Source of the DNA: Thiomicrorhabdus indica | GTDB lineage: Bacteria > Pseudomonadota > Gammaproteobacteria > Thiomicrospirales > Thiomicrospiraceae | Assembly: GCF_004293625.1 (NCBI RefSeq) | Contig: NZ_CP033040.1 | Location: 1,798,001-1,862,000, forward strand | Length of the DNA: 64,000 nucleotides | Reading direction: 5' to 3' | Shown here: piece after piece, positions 9,329 to 18,110 of the stretch | Layout of the letters: the number at the start of each line of letters is the position of its first letter | How positions within the stretch are numbered: position 1 is the stretch's first letter | Made by a program: the position numbers and the translations under genes | Notes under the pieces: model-generated | What the model was told of the DNA's origin: nothing | Databases searched by the model: none | The model's input: the letters and a program-made list of their open reading frames with translations, nothing else

Positions 9329-10415
9329 ACGCGCCCCCTAGATCGGTTTGATTGTCTGCCCAGTGTTGGGCTTTGTGGGGATAATCCAGCAAATAACGGT
9401 CGTTCCAGTCTGTGCCGCTTTCATGAGGTGAAAACTCCGGCCAAATTGCCAGCCCGTCCACGGCTTTAGCGGCCTCCGTTGCGGCCTTGATACCTTTATT
9501 CACTTTTGCCGGAGTACCATCTCGATTAAAACGGTCGTTATCACCTGCAATAATGATTCTTGCCATTGGATAACGGGCTTTAAAGGCTTTGGCCACCGGC
9601 TTTAAGTTACTGCTATCAAACGCGGCGATTATTTCGCTTTCTTGGTCATAGATTGCCCCATAGGTTATGGCGGTGCTAATACCCTCACAAATCGCAATTT
9701 GCACGATATGCCCACTAAATCTAAGCGGAAAAAACGAACCTTTTTTATTACTGCCTTTTAAAAAAAGTTTGTCCCTATTGGGGTTAATAAATTGGATCGT
9801 TTCCACCTCAAACATTTTTTCCCATTCGTATAGGTCAATATGCTGTTTCGGGGGCGTTTTGAATTGATAGGCCGGTACGATAATCGATTGTTTAAACTGT
9901 AACGGGGAGTGAAAGCCGCTCAATAAATCCGATATACCACGGTTCACAAAATACGGGTGATTCGGATTTGCTGGGAATGCCAGCCCATTGACAAACTTCA
10001 AAGCCTTTTCTTTCGCCATTCTATGGCCTTCTTTGAGGCGTTCGGCTTCGGCTTGCTCTAGGCGTTTGCGTTCGGCCTGTCGCTGTTTCTGCTCGGCTTT
10101 AAGGCGCGTTTTGTCCTCTTTGCTCATGGGGGCAAATTGAAAGCCGTTTTGCTTTGCTTCATGAATGAGCGTGGCAATGGTTACGCCTCCCGTTCCTCGA
10201 ATACTTTTCCAAGTGCTGTTAAAGCCAGTTTTGTCGTAATTAGAAGCGGTTGCGCTCCATTCCTGCATGATTGCCCGTGCTGAATCGTCAAATTCGGATT
10301 TAGCCGCCATTAACAGGCGCGCCCAATCTTCACGGGGTAGATCGGCTGGGATATAGGCCATCATTTGAGAGAGTAACCCTAGGTCTATGGGTTCGTTATT
10401 CTGCCGACTGCTCAT
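9315..10415 (-). CDS. TOPRIM-domain primase with PriCT-like N-terminus
   Basis: The protein has 366 residues. Residues 10-95 resemble the PriCT_2 domain (DLPREDWARLLMAAKSEF, then a W-x-S-x-x-GTGG stretch). A Lys/Arg/Glu-rich linker follows, then a TOPRIM domain with an ICEGISTA motif (about 238-245) and AGDND (about 287-291), the glutamate and DxD metal ligands. No CHC2 zinc finger is visible, so zinc binding is either absent or supplied by another protein. It overlaps the DUF927 helicase gene downstream and touches the small gene upstream. Its likely role is primer synthesis for island replication. Confidence 0.8.
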   Translation of the reverse strand: MSSRQNNEPIDLGLLSQMMAYIPADLPREDWARLLMAAKSEFDDSARAIMQEWSATASNYDKTGFNSTWKSIRGTGGVTIATLIHEAKQNGFQFAPMSKEDKTRLKAEQKQRQAERKRLEQAEAERLKEGHRMAKEKALKFVNGLAFPANPNHPYFVNRGISDLLSGFHSPLQFKQSIIVPAYQFKTPPKQHIDLYEWEKMFEVETIQFINPNRDKLFLKGSNKKGSFFPLRFSGHIVQIAICEGISTAITYGAIYDQESEIIAAFDSSNLKPVAKAFKARYPMARIIIAGDNDRFNRDGTPAKVNKGIKAATEAAKAVDGLAIWPEFSPHESGTDWNDRYLLDYPHKAQHWADNQTDLGGAYEQR

Positions 10416-10675
10416 AACAAAGTCCCCTGTTCCTGGTCATGGATAGTCTGATATTTAAAACTGTGCACCACGTTATAGCGTCTGCGTTTAATCGTGCAAA
10501 CTTGCTTAGCTGTGTCCATGTGATACATGAACGTTACTTTTTCCCCGTTTCGGTAAGCCGTGAAATTATGCCAACGGTCATCGTAAATAATCGGATGTGG
10601 CACGCGTTTTAATTGATAGCTAAAAAAATGGCTCTCAAACGCCTGTTTAAAGGCGGTTTTAATTTCTTCATTCAT
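10412..10675 (-). CDS. Small hypothetical protein of the island replication operon
   Basis: This 87-residue protein starts with MNEEIKTAFKQAF, preceded by a GGGAGA ribosome binding site; a longer upstream frame lacks one. It is basic in its middle (CTIKRRRYNVV) and contains several aromatic residues. The stop overlaps the start of the primase gene by four bases. The family is not recognised. Its position in the tightly packed operon suggests an accessory replication or regulatory role. Confidence 0.6.
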   Translation of the reverse strand: MNEEIKTAFKQAFESHFFSYQLKRVPHPIIYDDRWHNFTAYRNGEKVTFMYHMDTAKQVCTIKRRRYNVVHSFKYQTIHDQEQGTLL

Positions 10676-10694
10676 ACTTTTGATTCTCCCAGCC

Positions 10695-11111
10695 TTAGTG
10701 AAGCGTGAACCCAGCACGTTCACCTTCAATGAAATTAAAGGCCATAAACATTCCTGCGGTTAAAAGCTCGTTAAACGCTTTTCTGGCTCGCACGGTGGAT
10801 AGTTTGAATTTACCGCTGTCTTTCGCCATTGCTAGGCTTTTAAGTGCTTCCAGCAACCCCCAGCCATAACCATTTTCTTGGTGTTCTGCCACGGTTTTGA
10901 CAAACTCATCTAATGGCATACACCCGTTCACTTCAAAATGGCAGGGGTATTCGCTCAATCGGTTTAAAGCATGTTTTAGAATATCGTTCGCTTCATCCAT
11001 TCGATTCTCGAAACTCAAACGGTGATTAATAAAATTATCGAGTCCCATATAGGCACTAATCAGCGATTTAGACTCACCAATCTCTTTATCAAAATCAATT
11101 GAGTTATTCAT
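10695..11111 (-). CDS. Hypothetical protein of the island operon
   Basis: The protein has 138 residues starting with MNNSIDFDKEIGE. It is mostly helical, with a WGLLEALKSLAMAKDSGKF stretch that resembles a small helix-turn-helix-like fold, but no family is recognised. The start at 11111 overlaps the end of the upstream gene by 8 bases. A longer frame beginning at 11180 overlaps that gene heavily and was not chosen. Confidence 0.6.
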   Translation of the reverse strand: MNNSIDFDKEIGESKSLISAYMGLDNFINHRLSFENRMDEANDILKHALNRLSEYPCHFEVNGCMPLDEFVKTVAEHQENGYGWGLLEALKSLAMAKDSGKFKLSTVRARKAFNELLTAGMFMAFNFIEGERAGFTLH

Positions 11112-11517
11112 GGTGGTCACCCTTAGCCTTTTTGGAATCGGTATGGTGAATGCCTTTATCACTCTCGAACGGCTGACCACCGGCTTTAAGATGCTCCGTC
11201 AAACAATAAACAGCATCCGCGTTTTGATATTGAATTTGGCCTAACAGGTTCATTTCATTTTCAAGCCAAAAGCCGAACTGCTCGACCTCTGCCATTTGCA
11301 AAGGGTTATCTTCATCCTTTGTAGCTGACCGTAATAAACGCGCCATGAGCCTTATATTTTCCGGCCGTGTTTCCATTTCGTTGCTGGTATAGCGCTCGAC
11401 TTGATGCAAAGCTTCAAGCTGTTCAGGGTTGCGTTTTGGGTGATTGAAATCGAGTTTGATTTTTTCTGAGAATGCCGCGTTACTGAGTAGGCTCATAATG
11501 GTGCTTAGATCGTTCAT
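11104..11517 (-). CDS. Hypothetical protein of the island operon
   Basis: This 137-residue protein (MNDLSTIMSLLSNAAFSEK...) is acidic and mostly helical, with no recognised domain. The start is supported by a strong GGGAGGGG ribosome binding site about 7 bases upstream, within the end of the preceding gene. It is translationally coupled on both sides in the island operon. Confidence 0.6.
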   Translation of the reverse strand: MNDLSTIMSLLSNAAFSEKIKLDFNHPKRNPEQLEALHQVERYTSNEMETRPENIRLMARLLRSATKDEDNPLQMAEVEQFGFWLENEMNLLGQIQYQNADAVYCLTEHLKAGGQPFESDKGIHHTDSKKAKGDHHE

Positions 11518-11825
11518 TACTCAGCCCCTCCCATCGTTGAAACATTACCCGTTCGGGCACAAGTACCGGCCGGTAGGAATACGTTCATTTCGGGTACGCC
11601 TTGCGCACCTAACCAGTCTGCCAGATGGTCAAGGGTTGGGAATTTCATAGCGCGTTGGGTGTTTGGGTCTTTAAGGGTGGCAACCTGCCCACTTTCGGTA
11701 TCGATAACGATTTGCCAGTTATCCAAAAAGCGAACGGCTGAAAAGCGTTTGATAAAGCTATTGGCTGGTAGATTGATGTTAAATGCGAATTGCCCGATTG
11801 TCGGGGCTTGAGAAGTGTTAGCCAT
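11517..11825 (-). CDS. Hypothetical protein with Ash-like upstream frame
   Basis: The likely start is MANTSQAPTIGQF at 11825, preceded by a strong AGGAGG ribosome binding site, giving 102 residues. The same frame extends to 12176. That upstream part (KPCFFYAQKLWL, then TLTKPLGGLPM) recalls the Ash/Icd-like leader frames common in P4-type satellites, so a longer product or a leader peptide is possible. The C-terminal half has the pattern WQIVIDTESGQVATLKDP and looks like a small beta-rich domain. No function is assigned. Confidence 0.55.
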   Translation of the reverse strand: MANTSQAPTIGQFAFNINLPANSFIKRFSAVRFLDNWQIVIDTESGQVATLKDPNTQRAMKFPTLDHLADWLGAQGVPEMNVFLPAGTCARTGNVSTMGGAE

Positions 11826-12200
11826 TGGAAGGCCTCCTAGTGGTTTAGTTAGTGTTTGACCATCTGCAATTAATGCAGGTGGTCGGGCTTCAACTACCGC
11901 CACTAGACGGCTGGGAGTATTCCCCATAAAGGGTATTTTATTTCTCCCTATCGACCCGACCGTATTTAGAATACGGATACGGTTTTCTATGCCCTTTGCC
12001 ACTGTGTTAGAGACAGCTAGCCATAGTTTTTGGGCATAAAAAAAGCACGGTTTAAAGGCTGTGCGGGTGGCCTCTAGTGGTTTAGTAGTGCTGAGAATGT
12101 TACTTGCTTTGCTGGGGGCTTGCAAGTGCATTGCATTGCATGGGGTTATATTCCTGCTTATAATTGCTAAATTCATTTAAAAAATTCCTTTGGGGTTGGT

Positions 12201-12371
12201 ATGGCTACCGTTGAAACTATCCAAGATGCACGCCTTGAGGAAGTGGCTAAAAAGTCGGATATTGTCAGGCTCGAATCAAAGCAAGCGGCTGATTCAAAAA
12301 TTACCCATTGGGGCATAGGTCTAGCGATTGCCGTTCTAGTTCTGCCTTATCTCAAACAGTTGTTTGCCTAG
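12201..12371 (+). CDS. Small coiled-coil membrane protein
   Basis: The product has 56 residues: a helical charged segment (VETIQDARLEEVAKKSDIVR) followed by a C-terminal membrane segment of about 18 residues. The layout resembles small DUF1640-like coiled-coil membrane proteins. A GGGG-containing ribosome binding site precedes the ATG. It is the only forward-strand gene in the island and is divergent from the operon at 11517, converging on the gene at 12368. Confidence 0.5.
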   Translation: MATVETIQDARLEEVAKKSDIVRLESKQAADSKITHWGIGLAIAVLVLPYLKQLFA

Positions 12372-12580
12372 TTCCGTTCGCCTTGTCGGTCTAAGATTTC
12401 CAAATCTTCTTTAATCTCGTCTAGCGTGTTTTGAATGCCATAGAGAAGCGATTGCAAACAACCTAGCTCTAAATCCTCTTTTAGCGTTTCAAGGTCTTGA
12501 GTGGCGAAATTTAATTCTTTGCTCATCTCGGTTAAGGCTTTGGTGTTGTCTTGTAATTCAGATAGGTTAAGAGACTTCAT
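12368..12580 (-). CDS. Small coiled-coil hypothetical protein
   Basis: This 70-residue acidic protein (MKSLNLSELQDNTKALTEMS...) is predicted helical throughout. The ATG overlaps the TGA stop of the AlpA-like gene (ATGA), so the two are coupled. The family is not recognised. Confidence 0.55.
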   Translation of the reverse strand: MKSLNLSELQDNTKALTEMSKELNFATQDLETLKEDLELGCLQSLLYGIQNTLDEIKEDLEILDRQGERN

Positions 12581-12843
12581 CCCTGCCACCCTTCCACTTC
12601 TTCACGACTGTTTAGCCATGTTTGAACGTCTGAGTGTCTCCAGCCTACTGAGTTCGCGCCCAATCGAACGGGTTTAGGGAACTGTCCAAGGTTCACCAGT
12701 CTGCGTATTTGGGAATAAGACAGCGGCACAACTTCCAAGAGTTGCGGCTTGCGCAAAATCGGATCTAGGCCGGTTGTTGGTTGTGGCGTGGATGGTTTAG
12801 GCGTGTTGGCCTGTGATATTGGGATTGGTTGATTATTCATCAA
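12577..12843 (-). CDS. alpA: AlpA-family excision/transcription regulator
   Basis: The 88-residue product has a Pro/Thr-rich N-terminal 30 residues, then a MerR-like winged helix typical of AlpA: VPLSYSQIRRLVNLGQFPKP at about 40-59, then VRLGANSVGWRHSDVQTWL. AlpA-family proteins activate integrase expression or act as excisionases in P4-type islands. It is the first gene of a two-gene unit. Its place between the integrase block and the replication operon is typical for such satellites. Confidence 0.85.
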   Translation of the reverse strand: MMNNQPIPISQANTPKPSTPQPTTGLDPILRKPQLLEVVPLSYSQIRRLVNLGQFPKPVRLGANSVGWRHSDVQTWLNSREEVEGWQG

Positions 12844-13005
12844 AGCACCTCACTATTTTGGGTTAGTGGTTTACGCGATGGAACTGGGTTAGACTCGTCG
12901 CGCTTCGGTGCTTATGATGTTTTGAGTAGCTTTAAATTAGTCTCAAATGCGTTTTTAATTTCGCATTTGCGGATGAAATCACGGCTTTATAAGGGGTTGC
13001 CGTGG

Positions 13006-14106
13006 TTAATTTTCTTTTAGTTCCTTCAGTATTTTTAAAACGGTATTTTCAGAAATTGAGAACCCTTTACCTTCATCTGGATGGATTGCTAACTGTTTTC
13101 CCGTAAATTCTGCTAGGTCTATACCGTGGTAATCGCATAAGGATTTAATAAAACTTTGGTAGGAGTTTAAGCGTTTTCCAGTTGGTTCTTGCTCTTTTTG
13201 AGCTTCTTCTAATGTAATGATTTTTGAAGCACCATGTTTTTCTAAACTTTTTTCTAAATTACTTCTTAAGTCTAAACCGTGATCTATACCCAATCTTCTT
13301 TGCTCAAATTTCATCAATGAATAGGTAGAGATATATAATTCACCGTCTAAAATTGCGTTAGGCAAAATATCCCTGTCGCCTTCTAATGGACAAAACCTTA
13401 AGCCTGTATTTTTTACTGCTAGAAATTTCATTCCTAAATATTCGCACAAATAATATCCACCACCAAAGAGTGTGACTCCGTCTTTGGGCTTTAAGTTTTC
13501 CACTTTTAAAAATTCTAAATCGTATTTCGAATCAGAAAGCACATTGGTAAAGTCCATAGGCCTAACCAATATAGGATAATCAACCTCAAGAACCATTAAA
13601 TCTTTAGTTTTGTTGATAATAGATTCCCAGTGTTCGTGATTCTTGATCTTATAACCATCATCAAAACCACGTCCAAATAAAGAAAGCTTTACATGGCTAA
13701 CATTATTTATATGTGCAATTTCCATGTTTTCATTATCAATCCCTAACTTTGGAATAATCATATTTCTTGATTTTCTGAAATACCTTCTAAACTCCGAATA
13801 CTGCTTTAAGTAATTCTTAACAGTGCCTCTAAATTGCTCAGAATCCTTACTGGCTAAATACTGCTTTAACTTTTCATAACGTTTTCGAATAATGGCTTTT
13901 AAGAATTTCTTATCTGATGTGCCAAAGCTGAAGTTTTTTTGATTTGGAATTAATTGGCATTCAGAAATTCTTACTTTTACTTCTAGTTCACCTTCTTCAA
14001 TTAAATGCTTTACATCTTCAGGCGAACAAATTAAAGGGTCGTGGACAGAAAGGACTTTTACAACTTCATCAATATGCAAATATTTTTTTAAATATGCCAA
14101 TTTCAA
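13006..14106 (-). CDS. Unknown 366-residue island cargo protein
   Basis: The product is Lys-rich (MKLAYLKKYLHIDEVVKVLS...) and the gene is AT-rich compared with its neighbours, which fits a separately acquired cargo gene. The N-terminal 60 residues look like a small DNA-binding-type helical domain, and the C-terminus has a SFIKSLCDYHGIDL...ISENTVLKILKEL pattern. The annotated start is a TTG very close to a GGGAGG site; a TTG two codons later would be better spaced. No function is assigned. Confidence 0.5.
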   Translation of the reverse strand: MKLAYLKKYLHIDEVVKVLSVHDPLICSPEDVKHLIEEGELEVKVRISECQLIPNQKNFSFGTSDKKFLKAIIRKRYEKLKQYLASKDSEQFRGTVKNYLKQYSEFRRYFRKSRNMIIPKLGIDNENMEIAHINNVSHVKLSLFGRGFDDGYKIKNHEHWESIINKTKDLMVLEVDYPILVRPMDFTNVLSDSKYDLEFLKVENLKPKDGVTLFGGGYYLCEYLGMKFLAVKNTGLRFCPLEGDRDILPNAILDGELYISTYSLMKFEQRRLGIDHGLDLRSNLEKSLEKHGASKIITLEEAQKEQEPTGKRLNSYQSFIKSLCDYHGIDLAEFTGKQLAIHPDEGKGFSISENTVLKILKELKEN

Positions 14107-14229
14107 AGCCTCCCAGCTTTACTAATCCACTCAATAAAAAATAAGGGTGGCGCGGTCAGGGGGTGGATCGTCCCTTTTCGAATGGCCGTTCTAGGCCGCG
14201 CCAATTTTGTTTGGTGTTATTCGATATGA

Positions 14230-14769
14230 TTAGGCCGTTGCTTGCTCGATTGTCTTAAGTGGCAAATATAGGCGGTTTTCGACTTTGCCAAATTCTAAAA
14301 AGCCATAGCGTTTATAAAAGGCATTGGCGTGGTCGTTGATTGCGTCCACTATGACAAAATGCACGGCATAAAGGTTAGCAACGGCTAAAACTGCTTGCAG
14401 TGCATCCATTAAAAGCCGTTCGCCTGCTCTCGTACCTCTTAGGTCGATATGGCGCGCCAAACGTCCAATTAATACCGCTGGGGCTTGCATGGTTGGCGGT
14501 ATTTTGGCGAATCCTTTAGCGGTGGTCTGTTCTTGGTATTGCTCTAGGTCGTTGGCATCCAAGAAAACAGAAAACGCGGTTAAGGTATAAAACCCTAATA
14601 CCGCGTTGGTTTCGTCTGCTTCATTTACCAATACATAGCCTTTAGCTAGATTGCGCTTTTCATCTTGTGTCAGTTGTTTTTTTAGATAATCCGTTAGGCT
14701 TTGCTCTTCACATTTAAAGCCGGTGCGTTTGTGTTTGGTCTTATCGAACCGCTCAATTTTAAAGCTCAA
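14230..14769 (-). CDS. GNAT-family acetyltransferase toxin (TacT/AtaT-like)
   Basis: The product has 179 residues and a GNAT fold: GYVLVNEADETNAVLGFYTL in the N-terminal half, the acetyl-CoA-binding region LARHIDLRGTRAGERLLMDA at about 105-125, and a C-terminal FYKRYGF motif. Toxins of this family acetylate aminoacyl-tRNA and block translation. The start overlaps the upstream DUF1778 antitoxin by 11 bases, the usual order for this toxin-antitoxin type. It probably stabilises the island. Confidence 0.85.
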   Translation of the reverse strand: MSFKIERFDKTKHKRTGFKCEEQSLTDYLKKQLTQDEKRNLAKGYVLVNEADETNAVLGFYTLTAFSVFLDANDLEQYQEQTTAKGFAKIPPTMQAPAVLIGRLARHIDLRGTRAGERLLMDALQAVLAVANLYAVHFVIVDAINDHANAFYKRYGFLEFGKVENRLYLPLKTIEQATA

Positions 14770-15043
14770 ATTTTGCCCCTTGGTTTGGGTGTTGTTTTAG
14801 GGCATTGCTTAGGGCGGTATTTGATTGCGGTGGTTGCTCTAGGGCTTCCATCATCGCGTTAAAGTCTTCAAGGCTTACAGTTTGACTCGTGTTCTGTTTT
14901 AGGCACTCTTTGGCCTTTTCCAGTGTCACGCTCAAAATAAAATCGGTCATAGATTGCCCAGATAATAACGCGGCCTGTTTTATCAATTGTTTGGCTTGGT
15001 CGCTGGTTCTAAGGTCTATTCTTGCATCGATTGCGGTTTCCAT
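14759..15043 (-). CDS. DUF1778 antitoxin (ribbon-helix-helix)
   Basis: The product has 94 residues with the DUF1778 pattern: RIDLRTSDQAKQLIKQAALL, SGQSMTDFILS, then an acidic C-terminal tail that should bind the toxin. It overlaps the GNAT gene downstream. Such antitoxins bind their own promoter; the AT-rich region at 15060-15110 is the likely operator area. Confidence 0.85.
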   Translation of the reverse strand: METAIDARIDLRTSDQAKQLIKQAALLSGQSMTDFILSVTLEKAKECLKQNTSQTVSLEDFNAMMEALEQPPQSNTALSNALKQHPNQGAKFEL

Positions 15044-15240
15044 TGGTTTTCCCCTTACTTGGTCTTTTTAAATATTATCCGTACTTTGTACGAACTATAC
15101 AAGATAAACAAAAGAAAATTAGCAAAACAGGCTTTATAAAATTGCTTTCACGGAACGAACGGGAGGCGGCTAAGGCATTAAGTTAGATTTAAAACGGTTG
15201 GCGCGTATTGGGCGTTCTGTTTGAGTTTCTACCGGCCGGT

Positions 15241-15864
15241 GCAAAATAATGCCAATTATTAACGGCCTTGCTTTCTCTAGGATCGGTCAGAAATTAGCAC
15301 CAACTATAAGCTTCGTTAGTTTCTGCTGGGTCAGGCTGTAATTAGTCCCAACTATAAAGCCGGTTGTTTTGTCTGGGATCGGGGAGAGATTAACGCCAAC
15401 TATAAGCCGTGTTGTTTTCTCTGGTATCCGTCAGAAATTAACGCCAACTATAAGCCGCCTTATTTTCTCTGGCATCGGGCAGAAATTAGCGCCAACTCGA
15501 AGCCGTCTTGTTTTCTCTGGCATCGGGCAGAAATTAGCGCCAACTCGAAGCCGTCTTGTTTTCTCTGGCATCGGGCAGAAATTAGCGCCAACTCGAAGCC
15601 GTCTTGTTTTCTCTGGCATCGGGCAGAAATTAGCGCCAACTCGAAGCCGTCTTGTTTTCTCTGGCATCGGGCAGAAATTAGCGCCAACTATAAGCCGTCT
15701 TGTTTTCTCTGGTATCCGTCAGAAATTAACGCCAACTATAAGCCGTCTTGTTTTCTCTGGTATCCGTCAGAAATTAACGCCAACTATAAGCCGCCTTGTT
15801 TTCTCTGGCATCGGGCAGAAATTAGCGCCAACTCGAAGCCGCCTTATTTTCTGTGGTAAGAATT
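15241..15864. repeat. 48-bp tandem repeat array, about 13 copies
   Basis: A 48-bp unit repeats without spacers at 15289, 15337, 15385, 15433, 15481, 15529, 15577, 15625, 15673, 15721, 15769 and 15817, with a degenerate copy before 15289. Inner copies are nearly identical (AGAAATTAGCGCCAACTCGA, then AGCCGTCTTGTTTTCTCTGG, then CATCGGGC) and outer ones diverge. A single copy sits at 6581-6628. The length, a multiple of three, leaves reading frames open on both strands, but none has a convincing start signal. The array lies between the toxin pair and the BrnA-like gene. Confidence 0.9.
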
Positions 15865-15881
15865 AAGGCGCGCCAATACTT

Positions 15882-16208
15882 TTAGCTGTGTGCGTGTTCT
15901 TTCATCCATTCATTAAGCGCGTCATTCATTCGGGTTTGCCAGCCTTTGCCGGTGCTTTTGAAGTACTCGATTATTTCAGCGTCATAACGAACCGTTACCG
16001 CTTGCTTTGGGTTTTGTGCTTTGGGTCTTCCCACAGGGCGCGTTTTTAGTTCGCCTTGTTGCTGTGCTTGCAACAGTTCCGGCAATACATCGCTTAGGCT
16101 TTGCATTTTCTGCAAACTTGAATCATCCATTAACGCACCGTCCTCTAGACCGTGCTGTGTGGCTTCTTGATCTTCTTGTGCGGTTGGTGCTGCTAATTTA
16201 TTCGCCAT
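15882..16208 (-). CDS. BrnA-like antitoxin without a partner toxin
   Basis: This 108-residue protein starts with MANKLAAPTAQEDQ and has a GAGAGG ribosome binding site. Its C-terminal half (VTVRYDAEIIEYFKSTGKGW, then QTRMNDALNEWM) matches the ribbon-helix-helix of BrnA/DUF4415 antitoxins. No BrnT RNase gene is next to it: the 48-bp array lies on one side and the integrase region on the other. It may therefore be an orphan repressor, perhaps acting on island genes. Confidence 0.7.
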   Translation of the reverse strand: MANKLAAPTAQEDQEATQHGLEDGALMDDSSLQKMQSLSDVLPELLQAQQQGELKTRPVGRPKAQNPKQAVTVRYDAEIIEYFKSTGKGWQTRMNDALNEWMKEHAHS

Positions 16209-16550
16209 ACTTTTTAACCTCTCGTTTATTTGCCTTTCGCAAGCTAATGACTCGAAAACCGTCTTTAATTGGGGTAATGACTGCCACATAAAGCCGTTAG
16301 TAATTAATCAATCATTATAGACTTATTGTAGTTACATTAATTAAGGTTTCAAGTACCTGTGCAAACACACACTATAAGTTTTATTTATATGTAATTTGTG
16401 TCATTTTTCGGCCTATTGCTGTCTTGTTGTTTGACTCCAAACAGGCTCGAATTTTTCTTTTTTACCGGCCGGTAGATTGTTGCGTATTTTTGCGTAAAAA
16501 ATGACAGTAGAATTATTAAGTATTCTTTTTCAGTGCGTGAATTGCAAATC

Positions 16551-16638
16551 TCGTAACACTCGTAACAGTTCGTAACAAAAACTGTAACGGCTGAAATGCC
16601 CATGAATAAAGGCTCGTAACGCTCGTAACAGTCGTAAC
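16551..16638. repeat. TCGTAAC iteron cluster near the integrase
   Basis: TCGTAAC occurs at 16551, 16560, 16570, 16614, 16623 and 16632, with a related TGTAAC near 16583. The units form two groups at 9-10 bp spacing. The inverse motif occurs at 7197-7217 at the opposite island end. The cluster starts 27 bp before the integrase stop codon. It may be a site for a replication or excision protein. A short overlapping reverse frame (16385-16603) covers part of it and is probably not real. Confidence 0.6.
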
Positions 16639-16664
16639 ACTAAAAAAAACGAATGTATCATAGG

Positions 16665-17906
16665 TCACGCGCCATTTTTGAACATAGGAATAATTTCCGC
16701 CCCCGTTTTTATGGCCTCTAAATGGTCAGAATAGGCCTGCATCATTTTGGCGCGTTCTTGGATATATTCAGCTTTGTTATAAGTTCCTCTTATCTTGTTA
16801 CCCTGCTCGTGGGCTAACTGTTTTTCGATATGGTCAGAGTTAAAGCCCATTTCATTTAATAGCGTGCTAGCGGTATGCCTAAAGCCGTGGGCGGTCTGTT
16901 TGCCCTTAAAGCCCATTCGGTGCAATCCAGCGTTAAGACTTTGCCCATTGATTGGGCGTGCCGGTGTTCTGGGACTTGGGAATAGGTATTCGCTTTGCTG
17001 TTGGAAGATTTGCATAGACTCAATTAACGCCTTTGCTTGTTTGGATAACGGCACAACGTGGGCGCGTTTCATTTTCATTCGCTCGGCTGTTATGGTGATT
17101 CGGTTTTGTTCTAGGTCGATTTCATCCCAGCGTAAACCGGCTAACTCATTCGGGCGTAAAAATACTAACGGGGCTAACTTTAAAGCGGTGGCCGTGCTGA
17201 TGTCACCTAAATAGGTATCAATAGCACGCAATAGTTGGGAAAGTTCGCCACGGTCGGTAATGTGGTTAAAGTTGTCTTTATCCTGTTTCTTGAATATATC
17301 GGTGGGCAAATCTCTAACGGGGTCGGTTTCACAATGCCCCATCCCTACCCCATAGCGAAAGATTCGGCTGGCATATTGGCGCGAACGTTTCATAGTTTCC
17401 ATAATGCCCTTTGCCTCGATTTGTTTTAGGGCGTTAATAATGTCTTTGGGTTTGATCTCTTCTAGGGGTTGATTGCCTAGCACGGGGATTAGGTGGGCTT
17501 CTACCCGTTCGCGTATGTCTTTAGCGTAATCGTATGTCCAGTTCTCAGCATTATGAGCGTGCCATAAGTCAAACAGTTGTGTAAATGTCATGCGGTTGGC
17601 TTGCGCTTGCTGGTGTTCAAGTTCGGCCTGTTGCTGGGCTATCTTGGTTTTCTTGTATTCGGTGGGGTTAATGCCCTGCTGTACTTGGCCTTTGGCCTCG
17701 TCTCTTAGTTCTCGGGCTTTAGCTAATGGAATAGCTGGATAGTCGCCTATGGTAAATATTGCTGATTTACCGGCAAACTGATAGCGGTAACGCCAAATCT
17801 TTTTATTATTGGGAGTAACTTCGATTATTAAGCCGTCACTGTCCGTTTTGCGGTATCGCTTGGCCTCGGGTTTCATTTTGCGGATTGCGGTATCTGTTAA
17901 AGGCAT
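16665..17906 (-). CDS. int: P4-type tyrosine integrase of the tRNA-Ser island
   Basis: This full-length 413-residue protein has the N-terminal DUF4102 arm-binding domain (MPLTDTAIRKMKPEAKRYRK), a helical core-binding domain (about 105-200) and a C-terminal catalytic domain. The catalytic series is visible: Arg in RPNELAGLRWDEI, HGFRHTASTLL, then LAH and a Tyr in GTYNKAEY. The start is 205 bases from the tRNA-Ser 3' end. It should integrate and excise the 6448-18117 island at the tRNA gene. Confidence 0.92.
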   Translation of the reverse strand: MPLTDTAIRKMKPEAKRYRKTDSDGLIIEVTPNNKKIWRYRYQFAGKSAIFTIGDYPAIPLAKARELRDEAKGQVQQGINPTEYKKTKIAQQQAELEHQQAQANRMTFTQLFDLWHAHNAENWTYDYAKDIRERVEAHLIPVLGNQPLEEIKPKDIINALKQIEAKGIMETMKRSRQYASRIFRYGVGMGHCETDPVRDLPTDIFKKQDKDNFNHITDRGELSQLLRAIDTYLGDISTATALKLAPLVFLRPNELAGLRWDEIDLEQNRITITAERMKMKRAHVVPLSKQAKALIESMQIFQQQSEYLFPSPRTPARPINGQSLNAGLHRMGFKGKQTAHGFRHTASTLLNEMGFNSDHIEKQLAHEQGNKIRGTYNKAEYIQERAKMMQAYSDHLEAIKTGAEIIPMFKNGA

Positions 17907-18072
17907 GGTCTAAACTCCTAGCGGAATTTGTACACCGGATAGGCTCGATGTACACAAAACAAAGTCGGTGTACAAGCTAGTGTACACGAAAAACCGCGCT
18001 TTGATGCTATGCCATGAATACGCTTGAGACTAGGAAAAGCCCGAAAACCCCGTGAATACGTTGTTTACAGGC

Positions 18073-18101
18073 ATAAAAAAACCCGCATGAATGCGGGTTA
18101 A
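18073..18101 (-). terminator. tRNA-Ser terminator
   Basis: ACCCGCAT and ATGCGGGT form a stem followed by T residues on the reverse strand, directly downstream of tRNA-Ser. A diverged copy sits in the left attachment region at 6414-6440. Confidence 0.8.
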
Positions 18102-18110
18102 TATCGAATA

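Noticed and set aside
15241-15864. CRISPR array
   Set aside because: Repeats are head-to-tail with no unique spacers and there are no cas genes; it is a simple 48-bp tandem repeat.
15369-15866. Repeat-protein gene across the 48-bp array
   Set aside because: The frame is open only because the unit is a multiple of three; reverse-strand frames are open too and no ribosome binding site or signal is seen.
16385-16603. 72-residue reverse-strand gene
   Set aside because: It runs through the TCGTAAC repeats and has an atypical composition with no ribosome binding site.
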